Assembly (NCBI GenBank): GCA_030144725.1
Contig: JASKMD010000026.1
Location: forward strand, 6,131,838 to 6,195,837
Reading direction: 5' to 3'
DNA from: Haematococcus lacustris
Taxonomy: Eukaryota; Chlorophyta; Chlorophyceae; Chlamydomonadales; Haematococcaceae
DNA: 64,000 bases
The notes below the pieces were generated by a model. That model made no database searches. It was not told the DNA's origin and saw only the letters and a program-made list of their open reading frames with translations. The position numbers and the translations under genes were made by a program. Within the stretch, counting starts at the first letter, position 1. Every line of letters begins with the position of its first letter. This document shows, piece by piece, positions 44,401 through 55,000 of the stretch.

Positions 44401-47400
44401 CTGCACTGCTGTCTCGTACATGAACACGGCCTTGTCAAGCTCCCCTGACTCCCCTGCGCCAGCATGGCAGCACGCATGGCAGCACGCATGGCAGCACTCA
44501 TGGCAAGAGCACCAGAGGGTGACCGGGAGTGTGACATCATGCTTCACCCACAACATGAGCATAGGGTGCGAGGGTGGCCATTGAATTACATGCTTAAGAT
44601 TTAGTGTGGCTGGGCTGACGAGCATGAGCACTGCAAGAAACACGTAGGAGACTAGGCCCACCCACACGACAACATGGGCTTTGGGTTAGGAATGGAGTTG
44701 ACTTACCACATACCACCTCATGACGCTGACCCTAATCCTAACACCCTCTTAGCACTAGGCCCCTCTTGGTCTCAAGCATTCAAGCATTTAAGCACTTATG
44801 GTCTCAGACCTTGCTGTCCCAGCACAAGGTTAGCGCGCCCACAAGTATAACCCACAAATAACCTAAAACATTCTCACCCTCACGCTGACCCTGCTCCTAA
44901 CTGCAACCCTGACCGCCTGGGGCTTAGGGCAGGGCTCACCGTAGGCCACGCCCAGGTTGTAGAGCGCGTCCGCGTACTTGGGGTTGTGCGCCAGGGCCCG
45001 CTCGTACAGGGCGCATCCCTCAGCCAGGCGCCCCGCCAGCTTGACCCGGGTGCCCAGGTCCGTGAGAGCGATGGCCAGGTTGCCCTGCACATGGCAACGC
45101 CGCATAGCAGCCACCCTTGGCTTAGCATCAGGGCTAGGGTCAGAACAGCTGTTGGGTTTGGGGTTAGGTCCAGAGTATTAATTAGGTTTAGGCTGGATTT
45201 AGGGTTAGGGTTTAGGTTGAGGATTTAGGGTTAGGGTTAGGGTTTAGGTTTAGGTTGAGCTGTTGGGTCTCTGGTCTCATGTGGTGCAGGCAAGCTGACA
45301 GTTGCTTCATGCTCTGGCTTGGTGTCATCTTGGCTAGAATGCCTGGCCGCCTCCTGCCTGGCTACCTTCTGTCTGCCTGTCTTGGCTGCTTCCTGCCTGC
45401 CTGCCTGCCGGGTGTCCGTGATAATGGTTGCTTCCTGATCTTGCTTGGTATCATCTTTGTTTCGTCTTGGTGTCATCTTGGTTTCATGATGGAATGCCAG
45501 GCTCACAGCGTTGTAGAGCTCAGCAGGTGGCCTACTTCGTGTGTGCTCGAGGCCAGGCAAACCGCTATTCCACCTCCTGCCTGCCAGTGGCCGTGAGGGT
45601 GCGGCAGAGGTCGGGCTGCATGCTGCATGCAGGAGCAGCAGCGATTGCGGTGCGTCTGGCCAGTGCAGAAGCTGCTGGCAGTCCCACCTTCACAATGGCA
45701 AAGTTGGGGGAAGCCTCCAAGGCCGACTCATAGCAGGCGATGGCCGCCTCCAGGTCGCCTCGGTCCTGCAGCACAGCTCAGCCTCAGTGAGGATGATGGT
45801 CTGCCTTGCAAGCGACCTCGGCACCTTGTGGCTGCTGCCCGGTGCCAGACCAACACGGCAAAACTTACATGCATTGCGTTAAGGGGTGACAGAATACAGC
45901 GGCTTGAGCTGGCTGCCTGCCTGCGAAAACCTGCCTGCCTGCCTGCTCACCAGCCTGCCCACAACCCTGCCTGCCTGCATAAAACGGTTGGCCTGCCTGC
46001 CTGCCTGTCTAACTGCATGGCTGCCTGCACGGGCGAGTTTGCCTGCCTGCCTGTAGCCTGGCCCACAGCATGCGGCCGCACCTTGTAGATGACACCCATG
46101 TTGCAGTGGGCCTCAGCGTAGTTAGGCTGCACACTAATGGCCTTCTGGTACCAATCCAGGGCCACGTCAAACTGCAGGGAGCAGAGAGCTAGGTGCGGGT
46201 GAGGCCCTTCCTGTCACCCTGATCAGGCACCCAGGTGAATCATCCAGGTTAGGCACCCGCCAGCTCCACACCTCCACACCCATTGTGCCAAGATCCCCAG
46301 CTCATCCCCACACAGTCACACCCACTGAGGTGGTGCAGCCTGCTGGTAGGTGCACCCCATAGATCCAGATGAATACTGCAGTCATCCCTGTGGGAGTGTA
46401 ATCCAGGGTGTGGCGGTCACACCTGTGGTTCTGCAGCACTAGGATCTATTAAGACCCATGCAGCCAACGGCACCAGCGCCAACAGCACCAGGCCAGCAAT
46501 GGGGCCTCACTAAGGCTGCCGCCCTGCGCTTGTCTGTGTGGCTACTGCCGTTGAGACTGCCGCTCAGACTGCCACACAAACTGCCACACAGACCGCCAAG
46601 GACTGTCTGGACTAGTGTGTGTAGCTACTGCTGCTGATAGACCCAAGAGAGCAGGGAGGCACCGCTGCGCTGTTCCCATGGCACCTGCTGACCCTGCTGC
46701 TGACTGCGGTGCCCCGCACCTCCATGCCATGCTGTCCAGCTCAGGCTGCTTCTGCAACTGCATACACAGTCCATTGCCTCCTCACGCGCTGGCTGACGCT
46801 GACACTGACAAGGCTCGCCCTTAGACCCATCCATGCTCTAGTAGCCCGGGCATCGCCTAGGCCATGCCTCCTTGACCCTGGCATTCCTAGCCGAGCCATG
46901 CCTCCTGCCTTGGCCTGGCCTCCGTGGCCCTGGCTATGCCTCCCGCCTTGACGCTGCCGCTCTCACCTGTTTGCACTCGCTGTGCAGCACGCCCAGGTTG
47001 TAAAAGGCAGGGGCGTAGGTGGGTGCCATTTCAATGGCCCGCTGGTAGTAGTCCAGGGCCTCACCACTGGCACCCTTGCCCTTGGCCTGGGTGCCCAAGT
47101 CAGTCAGGAGAGCAGCTAGGGCATGCTGTATGGCTGCGCTGCCGGGCTGCACCTCTAGGGCTTTGGCGTACGCTGACATGGCTTCCTGACACAGCAGCAG
47201 CAGCACAGGCAAAAAGAGTGGCGGCAGCAGCAGCAGGAGCAGCAGGCACAGCAGCAGCAGCAGCAGCAGCGGCAGCAGCAGCAGCCGAAGTTGGGCTTCC
47301 ACACGTTCTTCACTGTGCTGAGAAGTACAGATGGGTCAATTTAAGAGAAGGTCAGAGGCCAAATGACGAGAATCCTGCTCATCATGATGCTGGGAGCTGC

Positions 47401-47951
47401 CGGTGCCAGCTGCAGGCTTGCTGCTCCTCGCCTGCCTGCCCACCACCAGCCTGCCCGCCACCCATCTCTGCCCACCACCTGCCTGCCCACGACTGGCCTG
47501 TAAGCACCCTGCTGGCCATAGGTCAGCTCACACCTGAAGCATCCCCCGTGCTTTATACATTGCCCCCACACAGCAAAGCGAGGGAGCATGCTTTGGGTTG
47601 ATGTTTAGCACGGACATGTAAGTTGCAAATGCCTGCATGCAAGCAATATACACACATGAAGCCACAGGCTGCTACCAGTGGACTGAACTTGGTTCTGGCA
47701 ATAAGTGGCTGGTAGTGGCCAACGGTCAGCCTCACCGCAGGCCCGTTATTTGACGCTTCTAAGCATAAGCCTCTGAGGTGCAGCAGCTCCACATCGCCAG
47801 GTGAGCGGTGGATGTTCTTCTCAATGAGTTGCAGGGCTTCTAAAGGTCGCTTGCCAGCGTTCAGGCTCCGCGCCAGCCTTAGGCATGACTGCAGATCTTC
47901 TGTTGAGTTGCTTGCCTGCATCAGCGGTTTCCTCTTCTCTGACGACACCAT
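35413..47951 (-). CDS. SPY: SPINDLY-type TPR/GT41 protein O-glycosyltransferase
   Basis: Nineteen exons join exactly into 1229 aa: 47951-47736, 47185-46967, 46171-46082, 45765-45688, 45084-44940, 44453-44350, 43941-43870, 43420-43268, 42913-42820, 42479-42368, 42112-41807, 41504-41422, 40978-40909, 40268-40190, 39353-39204, 38512-38393, 37924-37816, 37294-37179 and 36786-35413. Residues 1-390 are TPRs (YAEAHCNMGVIYK, YADALYNLGVAYGE and CAEAHNNLGVIYK). Residues 428-840 are the GT41 catalytic domain: VAYVSPDFFTHSVSYF, IDILVELTG, WIGYPNTTGL, GFVTFGSFNNLAKITP, SLMDISLDPFPYAG and TTTTCESLYMGVPC. Plant SPY transfers O-fucose to nuclear and cytosolic proteins; whether this one uses GDP-fucose or UDP-GlcNAc cannot be read from sequence. 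A 390-residue Gln/Ser/Pro-rich tail, an insertion after APLTHH, and one TPR fewer than in land plants are distinctive. Many exons encode roughly one TPR each. Confidence 0.93.
38575..38930. repeat. Tandem duplication within SPINDLY-like intron 15
   Basis: Two related units (about 38578-38680 and 38800-38895) share GACAGCATTGCCACTA and GCTGCAGCTGCATGGATG. The region is CA-rich and lies between exons 15 and 16. Confidence 0.6.
40103..40160 (+). repeat. (CCCAC)n pentamer array
   Basis: About 11 copies, one imperfect, in intron 14 of the SPINDLY-like gene. Confidence 0.9.
45178..45262 (+). repeat. Interstitial telomere-like TTTAGGG repeats
   Basis: Degenerate units of TTTAGGG, TTAGGG and TTTAGG occur in one orientation within intron 4 of the SPINDLY-like gene. 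TTTAGGG is the plant and green-algal telomere unit. More decayed relatives appear to the left (about 44690 and 44880-44935). Confidence 0.75.
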
Positions 47952-48229
47952 TGCGTCGCCGCGGAAAGTCGCCTCGCCCCCACCTCTTGTGACGTCTGTG
48001 AAAAGATGTACACTAAGGGACTAGTATTTCCATGCATTTAGTTGGCTGGGTAGGGTCAGAAGGCAAGGCTGAAGTGCAGGATTTGATGCATGATGCATGA
48101 GCTTTTGAGTCGAAGGGAGGGGCCATAGAGGTTTCTTGCTTGGACCAGGGAGTGGTGGTTGCATGTGAGCAAAACGCTCGCCCGCCCCTTATAGAAAGAG
48201 AACATTATACCTTTGGCCGGAGTCATTAT
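47952..48229. other. 5' flank of the SPINDLY-like gene
   Basis: The promoter should lie here, on the minus strand. No distinct motif was recognised. Confidence 0.4.
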
Positions 48230-48740
48230 CATAACCTCAGAGCCAGGGCCCAGCACTCCCCCACCAGCCAAGCGCAGCAAGCGCACCGAGGCTGAGCCAG
48301 AGGCAGCTGAGCCCACCCAGCCCACCAAGGCTGCCGAAGCCAAGCCAGCACCACAGCCAGGCAGGTGGCTGGACAGGGACTGCAATGCAGTTTCGAACAT
48401 GCAGCGCATTGGGGAGAGCAGGTGGCGCCCACTGGAGCTGTGCTGGTGGCCAGACCAGGCAGATCTACCAGCCAAGGGCAAGGAGTACCCAGGTACAAGC
48501 GGCTGCGAGACAAGCCACCCAAGGCCCAGCAGGAGTAGCAGCAGCAGCAGCAGCAGCAGCCTGTTGTGGCACATTAGTGTGTGCCCCCTTTGGCAATTTG
48601 GGCATGTCCGTCAATCCAACTCTAGACTATAGCCCTGTCACAGGGGTCAGGCAATAGTGTAGGTGGTAGGCGCCCATGCCACGTGCCATGTGGATGGGAA
48701 CATAACCCAACACAGCCAAGCCCTTTGTGTTAACACTTGT
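48230..48740 (+). pseudogene. Nuclease-family fragment: linker, RuvC-III and 3' region
   Basis: The frame gives PSTPPPAKRSKRTEAEPEAA, a Lys/Ala/Pro linker, GRWLDRDCNAVSNMQRIGES, RWRPLELCWWPDQ and LPAKGKEYPG. A small deletion then shifts the frame; the other frame continues YKRLRDKPPKAQ and ends at TAG. The consensus NAALN reads NAVSN here. The downstream stretch (CAGGCAATAGTGTAGGTGG) is shared with the 29-kb copy. Confidence 0.65.
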
Positions 48741-49120
48741 GGACCGCTAATCTGATGGTAATCTGATCTGATCCAAACCCCTCGTGTGGCAGCAGTGGGT
48801 GCAGTTGTGTAGTCAGCCATGGGCTCCTACTCGACCAATCATGCCATGTGCTCCTACTCTGTAAACCATGTGTGCATGGTTTAACCCCCTCGTGCTAGCT
48901 TTCTCTACAACATCACCACCTCCTCCTCCTCCTCCACCTCCAGGCATGCTTGTGACAGCACCACCTCCTCACCACCACCACCACCTTCATTCCTGCATTG
49001 CTGTTTCCCCGGATGTATGCGATCTTCTTAGCACTCTCCAGACCTAGGCGGTTGCAGGTCTTGGAAAAGATCTGGTACGGGACGGGAGGGGTTACTGTGC
49101 TGGCTGTGCTGGCGGGGCTG

Positions 49121-51678
49121 GCGGGGCGGGGCGGGGCGGGGCGGGGCGGGGCGGGGCGGGGCGGGGCGGGGCGGGGCGGGGCGGGGCGGGGCGGGGCGGG
49201 GCGGGGCGGGGCGGGGCGGGGCGGGGCGGGGCGGGGCGGGGCGGGGCGGGGCGGGGCGGGGCGGGGCGGGGCGGGGCGGGGCGGGGCGGGGCGGGGCGGG
49301 GCGGGGCGGGGCGGGGCGGGGCGGGGCGGGGCGGGGCGGGGCGGGGCGGGGCGGGGCGGGGCGGGGCGGGGCGGGGCGGGGCGGGGCGGGGCGGGGCGGG
49401 GCGGGGCGGGGCGGGGCGGGGCGGGGCGGGGCGGGGCGGGGCGGGGCGGGGCGGGGCGGGGCGGGGCGGGGCGGGGCGGGGCGGGGCGGGGCGGGGCGGG
49501 GCGCGGCGGGGCGCGGCGGGGCGCGGCGGGGCGCGGCGGGGCGGGGCGGGGCGGGGCGGGGCGGGGCGGGGCGGGGCGGGGCGGGGCGGGGCGGGGCGGG
49601 GCGGGGCGGGGCGGGGCGGGGCGGGGCGGGGCGGGGCGGGGCGGGGCGGGGCGGGGCGGGGCGGGGCGGGGCGGGGCGGGGCGGGGCGGGGCGGGGCGGG
49701 GCGGGGCGGGGCGGGGCGGGGCGGGGCGGGGCGGGGCGGGGCGGGGCGGGGCGGGGCGGGGCGGGGCGGGGCGGGGCGGGGCGGGGCGGGGCGGGGCGGG
49801 GCGGGGCGGGGCGGGGCGGGGCGGGGCGGGGCGGGGCGGGGCGGGGCGGGGCGGGGCGCGGCGGGGCGGGGCGGGGCGGGGCGGGGCGCGGCGGGGCGCG
49901 GCGGGGCGCGGCGGGGCGCGGCGGGGCGCGGCGGGGCGCGGCGGGGCGGGGCGGGGCGGGGCGGGGCGGGGCGGGGCGGGGCGGGGCGGGGCGGGGCGGG
50001 GCGGGGCGGGGCGGGGCGGGGCGGGGCGGGGCGGGGCGGGGCGGGGCGGGGCGGGGCGGGGCGGGGCGGGGCGGGGCGGGGCGGGGCGGGGCGGGGCGGG
50101 GCGGGGCGGGGCGGGGCGGGGCGGGGCGGGGCGGGGCGGGGCGGGGCGGGGCGGGGCGGGGCGGGGCGGGGCGGGGCGGGGCGGGGCGGGGCGGGGCGGG
50201 GCGGGGCGGGGCGGGGCGGGGCGGGGCGGGGCGGGGCGGGGCGGGGCGGGGCGGGGCGGGGCGGGGCGGGGCGGGGCGGGGCGGGGCGGGGCGGGGCGGG
50301 GCGGGGCGGGGCGGGGCGGGGCGGGGCGGGGCGGGGCGGGGCGGGGCGGGGCGGGGCGGGGCGGGGCGGGGCGGGGCGGGGCGGGGCGGGGCGGGGCGGG
50401 GCGGGGCGGGGCGGGGCGGGGCGGGGCGGGGCGGGGCGGGGCGGGGCGGGGCGGGGCGGGGCGGGGCGGGGCGGGGCGGGGCGGGGCGGGGCGGGGCGGG
50501 GCGGGGCGGGGCGGGGCGGGGCGGGGCGGGGCGGGGCGGGGCGGGGCGGGGCGGGGCGGGGCGGGGCGGGGCGGGGCGGGGCGGGGCGGGGCGGGGCGGG
50601 GCGGGGCGGGGCGGGGCGGGGCGGGGCGGGGCGGGGCGGGGCGGGGCGGGGCGGGGCGGGGCGGGGCGGGGCGGGGCGGGGCGGGGCGGGGCGGGGCGGG
50701 GCGGGGCGGGGCGGGGCGGGGCGGGGCGGGGCGGGGCGGGGCGGGGCGGGGCGGGGCGGGGCGGGGCGGGGCGGGGCGGGGCGGGGCGGGGCGGGGCGGG
50801 GCGGGGCGGGGCGGGGCGGGGCGGGGCGGGGCGGGGCGGGGCGGGGCGGGGCGGGGCGGGGCGGGGCGGGGCGGGGCGGGGCGGGGCGGGGCGGGGCGGG
50901 GCGGGGCGGGGCGGGGCGGGGCGGGGCGGGGCGGGGCGGGGCGGGGCGGGGCGGGGCGGGGCGGGGCGGGGCGGGGCGGGGCGGGGCGGGGCGGGGCGGG
51001 GGCGGGGCGGGGCGGGGCGGGGCGGGGCGGGGCGGGGCGGGGCGGGGCGGGGCGGGGCGGGGCGGGGCGGGGCGGGGCGGGGCGGGGCGGGGCGGGGCGG
51101 GGCGGGGCGGGGCGGGGCGGGGCGGGGCGGGGCGGGGCGGGGCGGGGCGGGGCGGGGCGGGGCGGGGCGGGGCGGGGCGGGGCGGGGCGGGGCGGGGCGG
51201 GGCGGGGCGGGGCGGGGCGGGGCGGGGCGGGGCGGGGCGGGGCGGGGCGGGGCGGGGCGGGGCGGGGCGGGGCGGGGCGGGGCGGGGCGGGGCGGGGCGG
51301 GGCGGGGCGGGGCGGGGCGGGGCGGGGCGGGGCGGGGCGGGGCGGGGCGGGGCGGGGCGGGGCGGGGCGGGGCGGGGCGGGGCGGGGCGGGGCGGGGCGG
51401 GGCGGGGCGGGGCGGGGCGGGGCGGGGCGGGGCGGGGCGGGGCGGGGCGGGGCGGGGCGGGGCGGGGCGGGGCGGGGCGGGGCGGGGCGGGGCGGGGCGG
51501 GGCGGGGCGGGGCGGGGCGGGGCGGGGCGGGGCGGGGCGGGGCGGGGCGGGGCGGGGCGGGGCGGGGCGGGGCGGGGCGGGGCGGGGCGGGGCGGGGCGG
51601 GGCGGGGCGGGGCGGGGCGGGGCGGGGCGGGGCGGGGCGGGGCGGGGCGGGGCGGGGCGGGGCGGGGCGGGGCGGGGA
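49121..51678 (+). repeat. (GGGGC)n pentanucleotide array of 2.56 kb
   Basis: About 511 copies, almost perfect. Variants with one G-to-C change cluster at 49501-49540 and 49855-49945, and a single-base insertion at about 51000 shifts the phase. It lies between the nuclease fragment and the YgfZ-like gene. The strand-long G-runs favour quadruplexes. Long ORFs on both strands (GGAGR and PAPPR repeats) are artefacts of the period. Confidence 0.98.
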
Positions 51679-52028
51679 TCACCAATAAGGCGTATCACTA
51701 CGGCAATCATTAGCTCATCCTCAGCCTCGCGCCGACGACGATGACCAAAAGCGAACATTTGGATGGACAAAGGTGGATGTCGTGGGCGGGCAAAGGGTTG
51801 AAGCTCCCGTTAAGCTCGCGGCCACTCGCCACAACTCGCAATGTAACCGAACCCAACCTCCATTTCCCCCATTTCCCCGCATTGGAAACGGGGGTGAAAA
51901 GTGAAGTCCTCAGGGCTGCCTCATTTCATGATGAAGAGAATGGCTTACATCACGTAAACCCTGGATCTGCGCATGTATCTTTATCGCGCATTTTATCACC
52001 AGGTGGAAGCATCGCATTTGCTCGTGGC

Positions 52029-55000
52029 ATGAGGAAGCTAAGTTATAGTCGCAGTACATCGGCCACGGGATGGCGCCTGCGCAATAGTTCATGCCTTCAC
52101 CTTGCGCCAGGGGTCCGGTGAGCGCTATGTGTTTCTGCTTGGTAGCCGTCAATAGCAGCGTCACCGCTGCTTCATGAACCGCCCTCAGACGATGTCGGGC
52201 GCTTGACATCGACCTGCACGCCCTGGATGTTCCGGACATTGATGGTGACATCAAGTCAGTCAAGCAGGAGCTGGGTGCAGTATTCAACGTGAGTAGGACT
52301 CGCTGCTAGTTGACCTTTCCATGAAGCAGCCATGGAGCTGGCCAACATTGAGCTTTACTGACTCAGCTTGACCCCTGTGCGGCTGCCCTCTGTCACAAAC
52401 CACTTAGGATGCGGGAATAGCTCTGACCTATGGCAATGCCCGTCAAGCAGTGGCTGCAGCAGTGGACAGCGGCGTGGCCCTGGTGGACCGCAGCCACTGG
52501 GGGCGGCTGAGGGTGACAGGGGAGGGCCGTCTGTCCTTCCTGCATAACCAGAGCACCAACCAGTTCATGGCCAACACACGAGCAGGGCAAGGGCGTGACA
52601 CGGTGAGGGCTAAATTGTGCGGAGGCACTGGCTAGGGCAGGGCAGGGGCAGGGGCAGGGGCAGGGGCAGGGGCAGGGGCAGGGGCAGGGGCAGGGGCAGG
52701 GGCAGGGGCAGGGGCAGGGGCAGGGGCAGGGGCAGGGGCAGGGGCAGGGGCAGGGGCAGGGGCAGGGGCAGGGGCAGGGGCAGGGGCAGGGGCAGGGGCA
52801 GGGGCAGGGGCAGGGGCAGGGGCAGGGGCAGGGGCAGGGGCAGGGCAGGGGCAGGGGCAGGGGCAGGGGCAGGGGCAGGGGCAGGGGCAGGGGCGGGGGC
52901 GGGGGCGGGGGCGGGGGCGGGGGCGGGGGCGGGGGCGGGGGCGGGGGCGGGGGGGAGGGGGGGGGGGGGAGGGGGGGGGGGGGATGAGGGGAGGGGAGGG
53001 GCTGGGGCTGGGGCTGGGGCTGGGGCTGGGGCTGGGGCAGGGGCAGGGACAGGGCCTGGGACATGCAGGTGGAAGACGAAGGCTTGGGCAGGTGTGGTGG
53101 GCTCAGGGCACATTGTAAAGGGTGCAGGAAGGAGTGTACTGAAGCTGGGGCAGCAGCATGAACCGTCTTTGGTGATAGCATTTGCCGAAATGTAGCCTCG
53201 AGTTGGCCTGCTCCTTCAGTCTATCCTTCAGCGCCTTCCCTTTTGGCGAGACAGGGCCTACCCAGCCCACTGTGTCACGCGCACCAGGCTTTCCCTTGGG
53301 CTTGGGCTTGGGCACCTTGGGTTTGGGCTGTTTGGACTCATCCGCGCCCTTGCGCTTGTTACCCTTCATCGCGCTGTGTAGTAGACGGCACTTCGCGACT
53401 GTCTCCAGACGATTGGACTTGCATCGCGGCTTACTTCATACTCACTTTGTGCAGCAGTGGACAGCGGCGTGGCCATGATAGACCGCAGTGACAGACACAG
53501 CAACACTCTCGCTGCCACTATCAATCACTCACTTGCCCCCTGCCACCAAACAGGGCTGTCATCTGTGGAGAGCTGTCGCGATCCACACGCCCTTGCTACT
53601 GACCTGATCACCATGTTGATTAGGCGCCCTCCACACGCCCCTCTGGTGCATGTGCCTGCACATGTCCCTGGCCACAGGTGTTTGTCACCGCCACTGCCCG
53701 GGTGTTGGACCTGGCCACTGCCTTGATCAACGAGTCCAGTGTGCTGCTCTTGGTGTCGCCTGACAGCCGGCAGAGGCTGCTGCAGCGCTTTGACAAGTAC
53801 ATCTTCCCCGCGGACAAAGTTCAGGTCAGGTCAGGTCAGGTCAGGTCAGGTCAGGGGCTTAGGCCGCAGGGGACAGGCCAGTGGTCCACATGCACCGCAT
53901 GTGCAGCCAAGGGTCAGGGGGCCCCTTCCTAACCCTATCCCTGCAGCCAACGCGTCCCTCACACTGCTCATGTGTGTGGGGTCCAGGTGCAAGACGTGAC
54001 GGAGCGCTGCGCCATGCTGACGCTAGTGGGGCCGGAGGCTGAGGTGGTGCTGAGGGAGGTGGCAGGGGTGAGCTGCAAGCAGCCACAGGCCCTGTGGCAC
54101 ATCATTGCTGGGTGTGCTCAGCATGCGCTTCATGGGGCTGAGGTGGAAACACCTCCAGCTTTCGTGCGGTGTGTTTCGTGTTTTGCGTCGTGTTTGCTGT
54201 GTTGTGAGGCTGGTAGCCCTGTGGGTAGAGAGCACCAGCATCAGGAAACCACGATGGTGCTGGCGATGATGGCGATGATGGCCAACCAAAGGAGAAGGAT
54301 TGAGCCCTGTCTGCTGCTCTCAGCCAGCCTCATCAACCCTCCTATTCCTGGCTCTCCATCCCCCATGGCTGCTACCTTTTTAAACTCTCCTTTCCCCATG
54401 GCTGCTACCTGCCTTCAAGGCTCCAGCCATCCTTCTCACCTCAGCAGCTTGAGCCCTTCCCACTGCCAACACATCTCCCACCTTCTCTAAACTCTGCTTT
54501 CAACCCGGTGACACCTGTCACTCCCTGTCACCCTTATCACTCCATGTCACCCTTGTCACTCCCTGTCACACTTGTCACTCCCTGTCACTCCCTGTCACAC
54601 TTGTCACTCCCTGTCCCTTGTCTACACTTGTCACCCCCTTGTGGGTGCCCCACAGCACACGACTCCTGTGCCTCAACATCCTGATACCTCATTACCACTG
54701 CCTGACTGCCTGACTGCCTCCCCTGCCGTCCTGGCTGCTTTCCTGCACCGTTGCCTGCCCCACAACGCCTACCTTCCTCAGTCAATTTTGTTATCTGCTT
54801 CCCCCTCACCCCCCCATACCGCCCCCTGCCTCCACCCTTGTGCCCCACTCGCTGCTAGCCTGCACCCATCCCCCTGATGCTGCTGGGTCTCGTTGCTTGA
54901 CATGGGCACCTGGGAGGTGCGCTGCCCTGGCCCCGCTGCTGCTCAACCTGCAGGCCAGCCTGACCGTACTGGGCCAGCCCTACGGCACCCACCAGCTGGT

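Noticed and set aside
49028..51770. Very long ORFs (up to about 890 codons, both strands) in the 49-51.7 kb region
   Set aside because: They are the automatic reading of a stop-free pentamer array (GGGGC). No flanking coding signal supports them.
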